64,000 bases of DNA from Mesorhizobium sp. B4-1-4 (GTDB lineage: Bacteria > Pseudomonadota > Alphaproteobacteria > Rhizobiales > Rhizobiaceae): the NCBI RefSeq assembly GCF_006439395.2, contig NZ_CP083950.1, positions 310,001 through 374,000 of the forward strand, read 5' to 3'. A program made the translations under genes and the position numbers. How positions within the stretch are numbered: position 1 is the first letter of the stretch; every line of letters begins with the position of its first letter. Of this stretch, positions 7,982 through 15,876 are shown piece after piece. The notes under the pieces were generated by a model. That model saw only the letters and a program-made list of their open reading frames with translations. It had not been told where the DNA came from and did no database searches.

Positions 7982-8518
7982 TTACGCCTCCATCTCCGCC
8001 ATCTGGATGCCCATTTCGACAAAGGCGGAAAGCACGGTAAACCGGTCCCCCTGCGAGGCGCGGGCGAGCCCGGCCAGAATTCCGGCATTGACGGCGTGGG
8101 CGGCAGGAAATCCGGTCGACACCATGTTGAGGGTCGGCTCACGCCACACCGCTGCCAATGCGATCCAGGCGGCCGGCGTCGCCGGCGGCAGGTCCAGGGC
8201 ATTGCTCAGGGCGGCTTGATGGTGAGGATTGTCAGGTTCGCCGACGCGGTCGTGGACAAGCGCCAGCAATTCCAGATCCCGGTCCGCGAGGAGCTCAACG
8301 AGATTGCTCAGGCATTCATGTCCCCACCAGACGGCGGCTCGCTCGGGCAGGAGATAGGCGCAAAATGTGACGGCTTCTTCCGGCACGCGTCCGGCAAGCA
8401 GGGCACGGCAAAAATCAAGCGGCGGCTGACCGGTGGCCAGCGATTTCATGTCCCTGGCGATGGCGGGACAAGCAAGAAACAGATCCCGTGCCGTTCTGTA
8501 TCCGAGTTCATTGGCCAT
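7982..8518 (-). CDS. DUF6931-like protein, T6SS-associated hypothetical
   Basis: 178 aa, cytoplasmic, strongly helical and rich in Ala, Leu and Trp (AAVWWGHECLSNLVELL, TPAAWIALAAVW). The sequence matches my memory of the DUF6931 family, found near T6SS genes in rhizobia; no biochemical role is known to me. The ATG at 8518 is preferred over the GTG at 8527 in the same frame. It is transcribed against the flanking caspase and ompA genes, in the same direction as the T6SS accessory operon further right, from which it is separated by the plus-strand ompA gene. Confidence 0.6.
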   Translation of the reverse strand: MANELGYRTARDLFLACPAIARDMKSLATGQPPLDFCRALLAGRVPEEAVTFCAYLLPERAAVWWGHECLSNLVELLADRDLELLALVHDRVGEPDNPHHQAALSNALDLPPATPAAWIALAAVWREPTLNMVSTGFPAAHAVNAGILAGLARASQGDRFTVLSAFVEMGIQMAEMEA

Positions 8519-8695
8519 GGCTGCCACACCCCGAGAGCCAGCGGAATAGCACTGAAGCCTGTGGCCGGGCGCCGGTCAAGCGTCAGTGTTGGCAGATCCG
8601 GCAGCCACGAGCAGCACGCGTTTGTTCACAGACAACCGCTTCCCGATTTGATATGATACCCGCCAGCGAAATCCTCTCGGACAGGAGTGACGGTC

Positions 8696-9235
8696 ATGCG
8701 ATGGGGCAGTTCAGCCTTGGCATTGGCGGCCATGCTTCTTTCAACGCATGTCTGCGCCGATCCGCTTCAGAAGTCGGAAGACATCGTGAAGTTCTTCGCC
8801 GGCCAGCCAGGCAATCTGGGCGCATCGCGCGGCATCTGCGTCGGCACGGAGGAAGAGTGCAAGAGCAAGGCTGAGAAGACTGGCTCAGCTTCACAAAAAA
8901 CCGGTCTCGACATGATGATCAATTTCGCCCTTGATTCCGCGCAACTCGACCAGATCGCGCGCACCGAACTCGACGAGTTCGCCAAGGCGCTGAAGGACAA
9001 TCGGCTGAAAACGTTCAGCTTTGTCGTTGAAGGTCACACCGATGCAACCGGCTCGGATCGCTATAACCAGGACCTTTCGGAGCGAAGGGCGCAGTCGGTG
9101 GCGGCCTTCCTGACCGCGAACGGCGTGGAATCTACCAGGCTCGAAGCAATCGGCCTTGGCAAATCGCATCCGCGCGTCGCCAATCCTTACGATCCTGTCA
9201 ACCGCCGCGTGGAAATGCGCATCAGGACCGAGTAG
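8696..9235 (+). CDS. OmpA-family periplasmic protein
   Basis: 179 aa. The signal peptide is MRWGSSALALAAMLLSTHVCA; after a short linker, residues about 70-179 form an OmpA-like peptidoglycan-binding domain (INFALDSAQLD, VEGHTDATGSDRYNQ, LSERRAQSVAAFL, NRRVEMRI). The ATG at 8696 has AGGAG 8 bases upstream and is preferred to the GTG at 8687. The gene stands alone, facing the M23/transglycosylase gene. Together with the YceI-OmpA fusion and the two TssL proteins it makes four peptidoglycan-binding OmpA domains in this locus. Confidence 0.85.
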   Translation: MRWGSSALALAAMLLSTHVCADPLQKSEDIVKFFAGQPGNLGASRGICVGTEEECKSKAEKTGSASQKTGLDMMINFALDSAQLDQIARTELDEFAKALKDNRLKTFSFVVEGHTDATGSDRYNQDLSERRAQSVAAFLTANGVESTRLEAIGLGKSHPRVANPYDPVNRRVEMRIRTE

Positions 9236-9377
9236 GCAATTGGCGCCAGGCCGATCCGTTAAAGGCGATACAGTCAAACGGGAGTCCAACTCCAGGAAAA
9301 TCGTGAAACGGCTTTCCCGGGAAAAGCGCATCGCGCCTTCCCTTGGGAGTTGCCTCAAAACCAAAACAAAGAGATAG

Positions 9378-9414
9378 AGCGGTTCACCGTTTCCTCGAAG
9401 CGGTGAAATGCGCT
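9378..9414. repeat. imperfect intergenic palindrome between convergent genes
   Basis: AGCGGTTCACCG and GCGGTGAA flank a short loop (TTTCCTCGAA), making an imperfect hairpin that touches the stop codon of the minus-strand M23 gene. It lies between convergent genes and could end transcription in both directions, or be a copy of a dispersed rhizobial intergenic palindrome. A second small palindrome (TTTCCCGGGAAA) lies near 9312-9323. Confidence 0.45.
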
Positions 9415-11857
9415 AACCTGGCCCAGGCGTATCCTGGATTGAATCGAGCAGGGTCGCTATTGCCTGCTTGTATTTTTCGAACTCCGGCGATGTCTGCCTG
9501 AGTTCGGTCGTGGTCGTCGCCGGCTGGCTTACATCCGTCAAAACGCGCGGCGCTTTCTGTCCCATCTTCCGTTCGGCCCAGTCAACGACATAGCTGGCGG
9601 TCTTGCCGATGAGGAACGGGTTGGCCTCGATCACGGCCGAGCCCAGAACGGCCCTCAATTGCGACGAGCCGGGCGCGGCCAGCACCTGGTGCGCTCCCTC
9701 CATGCCAAGGAAGTGGCAGAGGTAAAGGCGGCCTGCCGTTATCTGGTGGCCGCGGGCGCGCAGATAGGCCTCGCCTTCGCGCGCGAGGTTACGCACCATC
9801 TCTCGCGACAAAGTCACGTCATAGCGAAGCGCGAGCAGGTCAGCGGTCGAGAGCGAACGGGCAAGATCGGGACGATAGGTGTTCATCATCCGGATCCAGG
9901 TCTTGGTGATGAACTGGCCGGCGCCGGTTGCTGACGAGTTGGGGTTCTTGGCACGGGCGCTGCCGCCGCTTTCGACATGCACGATCCGGTCGGTTAGCGT
10001 CTCGACGGCAGAATCGCCAGAGCTGCCGGCCCCGCCGGGATTGGCGGAATCAGCGCTGGCAACCGTGGTGACCGTCCCGAGGGGATCGATCGCTTCGCCG
10101 TTCTGATAAAGCTCGAAATGCAGATGCGGTCCGGTCGAGAGCCCGGTGGTACCAATATAGCCGATGACGTCGCCGGCCCTCACTTTGGTGCCGACGCCGC
10201 TGGCTATGGCAAATTTCTGCATGTGCGCGTAGCGCGTCTCGCGCCCGTTCGAATGGGCGATCTTGACCAGATTGCCATAGCTGCCGCCATCGCCCTGGAA
10301 ACTGATCTCGCCGTCAAAGGCGGCCAGGATCGGCGTGCCGATCGGAGCCGCCCAGTCGACGCCATTGTGGATTCTAACCGTGCCGAGGATCGGATGCTTA
10401 CGGGGGCCGAAGGTCGACGTCATCACCCCGCTCACCGGCGTGACCATGCCGTTGATGACGGTCAGCGAACGAACCTGATCATCGCCGGTCACGCAGGCAT
10501 ACTGACCGTCGCTTTGCTGGAAGACGAAGCAGTCGAGGTTCTTGTCCTTACCCAGGACGCCGACGTAAAGCACCCGTCCGGAGATATCGCCCTGGCCGCG
10601 CGGTGTCTGCGAGTAGATCAGCACCAAGCGCTGGTCCTCGCTGGCGAAAGCGTCCAGATCCTGTCCTCTCGACAGATACATGATCGCTTCGCCGATCACG
10701 CTGGTCGGCACCTTGTTGCGCGCCGCGGTCGAGTAGATTGCGTCGAGCAGGCGATACTGCCGCTTGGGCCCGCCCTGATCCGAGGCACCGGAATAGTTGA
10801 AGAGGTCTTCGCGGACCCAGGGGTCGACGCCTGAAACGAAGGCGCCGGCCGCATTGCGCGTCAGCGTACCGACATAGACGTTCCTTGCGTAGACGGAGAC
10901 CTGCATCAGCGACATGGTCGTCGTCTCGCGGTTCGGCCGGAAACCGCGCAACGCGACCACAAAACCGGGTTCGAGTCCGTCGCGGTTGAACAGCGCTTTC
11001 AGCGCCTCGCCCGCAAGCCTGGCATCGTCCGCGGAGAAATGGGCGTCGAGCACCACGCTATTCAGGCTGCGGCCGTTGAGGATTTTCACGAAAGTATCCT
11101 CCGTGGCCTCGAAGCGCTGATATTCGCTGATGACGGTCTCGACGGTGGTGTTGTTCTCGATAGCGGTTTTCTTGAAGGCGGGGAGCGCTGCCTCGCCTTG
11201 GTCGATAGTCTCGCCCCAGCCGGCCTCAGGATCGTCTGCGTCGGCTTTGGGTGCCGAGCTGGCGGGGATATCGCCCTCTTCCGGCGGCGCCTGCAGGTCG
11301 TTCGCCAGATCGCTTCGTTGATCGTTGGGCGCCACAGCAGACGCGGGCGAAGTCGGTTGCTGCTCGTTCGGTGTTGCGGCGGAAGGCTTCGGAGCAGCCT
11401 GCCGCTGCGCCTGGAAAAAGGCAAAATCCTCCTGCGTCGAGGGGATTGTCGTCATGAATTTCTCGCTGGTGCTCAGCATCACGTCGGACAGAATCTCGAT
11501 TTGCGGCGAAGCCCCGGAAGTGTCGAGTTCGGCCGGGCGCGCAACCGTATGGCCCTTCGAGGCGGTGTCGGCATCGGGCGCCAGCGTGATCCACATCGGG
11601 TCGCCGGCAAGGTCGATGATGGCCGGCACATAGACCGAGGCGTCGGGCGGCACGTCTTCCATACCTTCGACCGGATGCAGTTCTTCATCCTCGTCGCCGA
11701 ACGACCAGTCATCCTTGGTCAGATAGAAGCCGGTGGCGATCGCGATGATGGTGAGCGCAGCAATGCCGGCAAGAAAGCGGCGCCAAAATTTGCGTCTGCG
11801 CTCGCTCTGGCGCGCCAGCTTCTTCCGTTTGAAGCTCGTGTCGATGCTGTGCGTCAC
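9413..11857 (-). CDS. membrane-anchored M23 peptidase and lytic-transglycosylase-like fusion
   Basis: 814 aa from a GTG at 11857 that overlaps the stop of the DUF1036 gene (GTGA), so translation is coupled. A basic N-terminus (RRRKFWRR) is followed by one membrane segment (about 28-46), a long acidic and Pro/Ala-rich periplasmic region, an M23/LytM domain (about 480-590; FGPRKHPILG, HNGVDWA, HLHFEL) and a C-terminal lysozyme-like domain (about 620-790; HVESGG with the likely catalytic Glu, and ATGAGQFITKTW). Both activities would cut peptidoglycan, one in the peptides and one in the glycan. In T6SS loci such enzymes open the wall for assembly of the membrane complex. It is the last gene of the accessory operon after kinase and DUF1036. 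Having both hydrolases on one chain is unusual. Confidence 0.85.
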   Translation of the reverse strand: MTHSIDTSFKRKKLARQSERRRKFWRRFLAGIAALTIIAIATGFYLTKDDWSFGDEDEELHPVEGMEDVPPDASVYVPAIIDLAGDPMWITLAPDADTASKGHTVARPAELDTSGASPQIEILSDVMLSTSEKFMTTIPSTQEDFAFFQAQRQAAPKPSAATPNEQQPTSPASAVAPNDQRSDLANDLQAPPEEGDIPASSAPKADADDPEAGWGETIDQGEAALPAFKKTAIENNTTVETVISEYQRFEATEDTFVKILNGRSLNSVVLDAHFSADDARLAGEALKALFNRDGLEPGFVVALRGFRPNRETTTMSLMQVSVYARNVYVGTLTRNAAGAFVSGVDPWVREDLFNYSGASDQGGPKRQYRLLDAIYSTAARNKVPTSVIGEAIMYLSRGQDLDAFASEDQRLVLIYSQTPRGQGDISGRVLYVGVLGKDKNLDCFVFQQSDGQYACVTGDDQVRSLTVINGMVTPVSGVMTSTFGPRKHPILGTVRIHNGVDWAAPIGTPILAAFDGEISFQGDGGSYGNLVKIAHSNGRETRYAHMQKFAIASGVGTKVRAGDVIGYIGTTGLSTGPHLHFELYQNGEAIDPLGTVTTVASADSANPGGAGSSGDSAVETLTDRIVHVESGGSARAKNPNSSATGAGQFITKTWIRMMNTYRPDLARSLSTADLLALRYDVTLSREMVRNLAREGEAYLRARGHQITAGRLYLCHFLGMEGAHQVLAAPGSSQLRAVLGSAVIEANPFLIGKTASYVVDWAERKMGQKAPRVLTDVSQPATTTTELRQTSPEFEKYKQAIATLLDSIQDTPGPG

Positions 11858-12348
11858 GGGCTGTTTCCGGTCAGGAAATAGGTCCAGCGCACCTGCTCGA
11901 GCGTATCGACCTCGACGAAACGCGCCGCGATATGACCTCGCTGCCAGCACTCTTCGATGCCACGGATAGAGAAGCGGCGCCGATCGACACACATCTCAGT
12001 CGATCCGTCGAGGATCGCATGGCCGAACACGTCGGTCGCGTACAGGTAGATGTACCGGTTGGTCAGTTCCTCGCGGATGACGTTCACGCACTGGTTGGCG
12101 CCGATGGTCCACCAGCCGTCGGTCTGGTCGGCATTGTCGACCTTCTGTCCAACGGCGAGATTGACGACATCGAGCGTCTGGTTGCAGACGGTGAATTCGG
12201 CGTGCGCGCTGTTGGTCGAGAGGATAAAGAGCAGCGCCGCGCCGAACAGCGCGGAAAATGCCACGCGGGCGGAGAAGCCCAGCAAGAATCGAAACCAGTC
12301 TATGCGCGTCAAAGCCTGGCAAAATGAATGCAGGTAGCGAGGGTCCAT
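11854..12348 (-). CDS. DUF1036 exported protein
   Basis: 164 aa. A long N-terminal signal or anchor (about 22-50, ending SAHA) is followed by a compact DUF1036 domain with conserved cysteines (FTVCNQT, GANQCVNVI, MCVDRRRF, EECWQRG) and aromatic motifs (GWWTIG, YIYLYA, VRWTYFLTG). Disulphide bonds in the periplasm are likely. The molecular function of DUF1036 is unknown. The gene begins 13 bases after the kinase gene and overlaps the peptidase gene by 4 bases, placing it firmly in the kinase-phosphatase operon. Confidence 0.8.
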   Translation of the reverse strand: MDPRYLHSFCQALTRIDWFRFLLGFSARVAFSALFGAALLFILSTNSAHAEFTVCNQTLDVVNLAVGQKVDNADQTDGWWTIGANQCVNVIREELTNRYIYLYATDVFGHAILDGSTEMCVDRRRFSIRGIEECWQRGHIAARFVEVDTLEQVRWTYFLTGNSP

Positions 12349-12361
12349 CGGCGTTTCATAT

Positions 12362-14965
12362 CTATCCGCCGAGCCGGAAATACTTGGCGGTGGCGGAAAA
12401 CTGCGAACCGTCGGCCTCGATCTCCCCGAGGATCTTTGGCAAAAGCTCGGAGGCCGGTGTCGGTATCGAGAACATTGCCGCCTGAATGTCCCGCGGCCCG
12501 GTGATCACCAGCATGATCTGCGGCAGGGCCTTTCCGGCCGCCTTGTCGGCGGCGCCTAGACCGATCGGGATGCTGAAGGTCGCCTTGTCGGTTTGCGCCA
12601 CCATGCGGTCATCGAGGTTGAAGGCGATGCCCCTGTGGTCGATCAGCATGACGTTGGAAACGAGCCCGCCATGCGTTACCAGCGCGCCGGTGATCGGCGC
12701 GCCATCCGCCACCGACGTCCGGTCGAGAACGAGCTCAGGCCTTTCCACCTGGTTCCGGTCGAGGAAGCGCAGAAAGTTGGTCACTTCACACTGGGGCTGC
12801 TCGATGAGACGGACGCTGATGTCCGGCTCGAGATGAAACCTCGTCTTAAAATCATTGAGCATCTGCTCGAAGGGCTGCACGGCTGTTGCAAAGCCTTCGA
12901 TAGCGGCGGCGCTGTCTGTTGCCGATGTCAGCGACGCGTAGAAACAGTCGCCGCCGCTGAAGTCGCGCACCCATGAAGCGCGTTGCACCGTCTCGTCGGC
13001 CGCTTTCGCCGGCGGAAGCGCCGGCTTGGGCACATTGATCGCGACTTCGGTATTTCCGGGCTGCGTGGTCACCAGCGGCTGCGGCTGCCGAGATGGCTGC
13101 GCTGTCGGTGCCGGCGTTGGTGGCGTCGGCTGGCTGGCGGTCGGGGTCGGGGCCGCCGGTTTAGCCGGCGGGCTGGTCGGCTGCGCCGGTAACGGGCTCT
13201 CCGAAGTCGGCGGCGAGGAAGCCTTAGGCTTGGCCAGTTTGGAAAGCATGTCGACGAGATCCGTTGCGCTGGGTTTTGTCGCCGGCGGGTTTGCACTTTC
13301 CCCAGCCTTCGGCACCGACACGGGCGGTATTTGCGCCTGATTGTTGTTGGCCGTGAATTCGGGCTGGGCCGCCGGCGCCGGCCTTCCTACGGCCGGCGCG
13401 ACAGGCTCCTGCTTGTCGGTGGTCGGCGGCTGGGCCGCCGACGCCTGCTCGGCGGGCTGCCGTGGTTCTGTTGCCGGCGACACCTCCGAACTGGGGGTCG
13501 CTACGGGGATTTCGATGGGCTTGGCTGGCTCCGGTTTCTGCTCGCCCGCCGCGTCTGCCTGGTTCTCAGCCGGTATTGGGGACTTCACCTGTGCATCCGG
13601 CAAGGCAGGTGGCTTCATTGTCCCGATAGGGGCAGCGTTGTCAGCTTTTGATGGCTCTGGCTGAGGCTGTACCGGTGATTTCGGCTGAGGTTTCGATGTT
13701 TCCGGCTGCGGCGTTTGGGCCACCGGCTTGGGGGCCTCCACAGCGGGTTCGGGCACCGGCTTCGGCGTCAGCGGTTTGAGTCTCTGTTCGACCGGCGGGC
13801 GCGCAAGGATCCCACTGAAGTAAAAGCCGCCCCCCGACAGGAGCGCCAGCGTCAGGAGGCCGCCAGCGATAGTCGGCATCCGCGACGACTTTCGCAGCGC
13901 AGCCGGCTTGGGCGCGCTGGCCGGCGCGGGCGCTGGCGCGGGCCTTGGTTGCGACAGATGCGCCGGCCGCACATGTTCGACGAAGCGCTGTTCGCCCGGA
14001 GACGCCGAAGGCTGGGGCCTGGACTCGGACAGCGCCGTCCAGCCGGCGCGCGGCAAGCCCGAGCGTTCACGCGAACCATACGATGCCGGCGGCAATGTCG
14101 CGTCGACATCCTCGCTACGCGTTGCCCTGGCGATCTCGGCCATGCTGGCCGGCCGATCGCGCGGATCCGGCTGCAGCATCGCGCCGATGAGCTCGTGGAA
14201 ATCGGGATCGATGTCGGACAGGTCCGGCACGGTCCGGCGTTTCTCGATGACCTCGTATTGCGTGCCGCTCATATCGAGCGGCTTTCCGCGCAGCGCGGCG
14301 GCGAGCACCAGTCCGAGGCTATAGATATCGGACTGCTCGCTAACCTCACCGCCATAGAGGCCGAGCTGTTCCGGCGAAACGTAATTGTATTTGCCAGCGA
14401 ACTTCCCGCCGATCAGCGTTTCACCGCCTGCGGCCGCCGACCGAGCGATGCCGAAATCGATGATCTTGGCACGTTCCACCCGTCCGCCAGGCAGGATGAT
14501 GTTGTCCGGCGAGAGATCGCGGTGAACCGCGCCCGCCTGGTGCACCGCAGCGAGCCCCGACGTCAGGCGATGGCAAAGCCGACGCACTTCTTCCCCCGGC
14601 ATCGGTCCGCGACGCATTACGTCGAATAGTGATTGGCCGTCCACGAACTCCATCGCGAGATAGGGCCGGCCAATCCTCGGATCGATGGTGAAGACGTGAT
14701 AGCGCACCACCGCGTCATGCGACAGATGGTTGAGGATCGAAGCTTCCTTGCGGAACAGCGACAGGATCGTCTGGTCGCGGGCGAATTCGGGCAATACGAT
14801 CTTGATCGCCACATGGTCGCCGGTTTGGATGTTGTGGCCGCGGTAGACTTCTCCCATGCCGCCGGATGCGATCCTCTCGTCGAGTTCGTAAATGCCGCTG
14901 AGCTGCGTGCCGACGCCAGCATAGGTGACGTCCGTCGATATCCGGGTCTTGTCGTCGTCGCTCAT
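12362..14965 (-). CDS. ppkA: T6SS membrane Ser/Thr protein kinase (PpkA-like)
   Basis: 867 aa from ATG 14965, which overlaps the phosphatase stop as ATGA; a longer frame to 15097 lies inside pppA and is rejected. The kinase domain spans residues about 24-300: glycine loop (SGGMGEV), Lys55 in VAIK, HRDLSPDN with Asp150, DFG 170-172 and APE-like SPEQ. A membrane segment lies near residue 405-425, followed by a long Pro/Ala/Gln-rich stretch and a C-terminal periplasmic domain of about 200 residues (GGDCFYASL, ITGPRDIQAAMFSIP) that probably senses the envelope. In known T6SS the homologue phosphorylates TssL or FHA proteins to trigger assembly. The N-terminus has a DKTRIS motif similar to the TssL N-termini here. 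Confidence 0.9.
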   Translation of the reverse strand: MSDDDKTRISTDVTYAGVGTQLSGIYELDERIASGGMGEVYRGHNIQTGDHVAIKIVLPEFARDQTILSLFRKEASILNHLSHDAVVRYHVFTIDPRIGRPYLAMEFVDGQSLFDVMRRGPMPGEEVRRLCHRLTSGLAAVHQAGAVHRDLSPDNIILPGGRVERAKIIDFGIARSAAAGGETLIGGKFAGKYNYVSPEQLGLYGGEVSEQSDIYSLGLVLAAALRGKPLDMSGTQYEVIEKRRTVPDLSDIDPDFHELIGAMLQPDPRDRPASMAEIARATRSEDVDATLPPASYGSRERSGLPRAGWTALSESRPQPSASPGEQRFVEHVRPAHLSQPRPAPAPAPASAPKPAALRKSSRMPTIAGGLLTLALLSGGGFYFSGILARPPVEQRLKPLTPKPVPEPAVEAPKPVAQTPQPETSKPQPKSPVQPQPEPSKADNAAPIGTMKPPALPDAQVKSPIPAENQADAAGEQKPEPAKPIEIPVATPSSEVSPATEPRQPAEQASAAQPPTTDKQEPVAPAVGRPAPAAQPEFTANNNQAQIPPVSVPKAGESANPPATKPSATDLVDMLSKLAKPKASSPPTSESPLPAQPTSPPAKPAAPTPTASQPTPPTPAPTAQPSRQPQPLVTTQPGNTEVAINVPKPALPPAKAADETVQRASWVRDFSGGDCFYASLTSATDSAAAIEGFATAVQPFEQMLNDFKTRFHLEPDISVRLIEQPQCEVTNFLRFLDRNQVERPELVLDRTSVADGAPITGALVTHGGLVSNVMLIDHRGIAFNLDDRMVAQTDKATFSIPIGLGAADKAAGKALPQIMLVITGPRDIQAAMFSIPTPASELLPKILGEIEADGSQFSATAKYFRLGG

Positions 14966-15780
14966 CTCGCCAGGCTCTCCGCTCCGGGCTGATCCGAATG
15001 GGGCGCATCGTTGCGCCCGCCGCCGATCTTCACGAGTACGATGGTCACATTGTCGGTTCCGCCGCGCGCCAGCACAGTCTCCAGCAGGTGCCGGCACGCC
15101 GCCTGCGGTGTTGCGGATCTCACTGCGGCTTCGATCTCGGCATCGCTGACATGCGCCGTCAGCCCGTCGGTGCTCAGAACGAAAACATCCCCCGGCATCA
15201 GCTCGCCCTGCTGGAAATCGATCTCGAGCTCATCGCTGACGCCGACGGCATGGGTGATGACATGGCGGCGCGGCCAGGTAAGTGCTTCCTCAGCGCTGAT
15301 CATGCCGCGGTCCAGCAGTTCCTGGACCTCGGTGTGATCCTTCGAGACCTGAAGGATCACGCCGTTGCGGACCAGATAGATGCGGCTGTCGCCGGCCCAC
15401 AGGCCGGCGAACCGTCCGTCCATGGCAAGCAAGGCCGCGAAGGTGGAGCCGATGGTGATGCCGCGGGATCGAGAGATGTTGCGGATCTCAGAATTGGCGC
15501 GGCTCATCCGGTCTTCGAAGCGCGCGCGAAGGTCCGGTGCCGAGCTCGCGATGCCGATCGTCGCCAGATGATCGACGATGCTGGCCGACGCGACCTCGCC
15601 GGCCTCGTGCCCGCCCATGCCATCGGCCACCACCCAGAGACCGGTCTGCGGCTCTATCAGGTAGTTGTCCTCGTTGTGGTCGCGCACGCAGCCCTTATGG
15701 CTCACGCCGAAGCTTTCGATGGGAAGGACGGCAGTGCTCAATTTGCCACCAAGCGCTTCGCGAGCGTCCTCTGCGACCAA
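14962..15780 (-). CDS. pppA: T6SS PP2C-family protein phosphatase (PppA)
   Basis: 272 aa, cytoplasmic. PP2C motifs are all present: RDHNEDN (33-39), VADGMGGHEAGE (51-62), AGDSRIYL, STDG and GGTDN. These residues bind the two metal ions used to hydrolyse phosphothreonine. PppA reverses PpkA phosphorylation and resets secretion. It overlaps ppkA by 4 bases. The gap of 96 bases to the upstream tssM gene is the largest within this part of the operon. A kinase-phosphatase pair next to a second TssL-TssM pair suggests that these are direct substrates. Confidence 0.92.
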   Translation of the reverse strand: MVAEDAREALGGKLSTAVLPIESFGVSHKGCVRDHNEDNYLIEPQTGLWVVADGMGGHEAGEVASASIVDHLATIGIASSAPDLRARFEDRMSRANSEIRNISRSRGITIGSTFAALLAMDGRFAGLWAGDSRIYLVRNGVILQVSKDHTEVQELLDRGMISAEEALTWPRRHVITHAVGVSDELEIDFQQGELMPGDVFVLSTDGLTAHVSDAEIEAAVRSATPQAACRHLLETVLARGGTDNVTIVLVKIGGGRNDAPHSDQPGAESLAR

Positions 15781-15876
15781 GCATGGGCAGCGCGCCCACG
15801 CTACTTTGCCACAACCGCATAGATTAGAGTACCAAAATGAAGGCTGAAGCTGGCGGTGCGCTGGAACACAGGCCTG

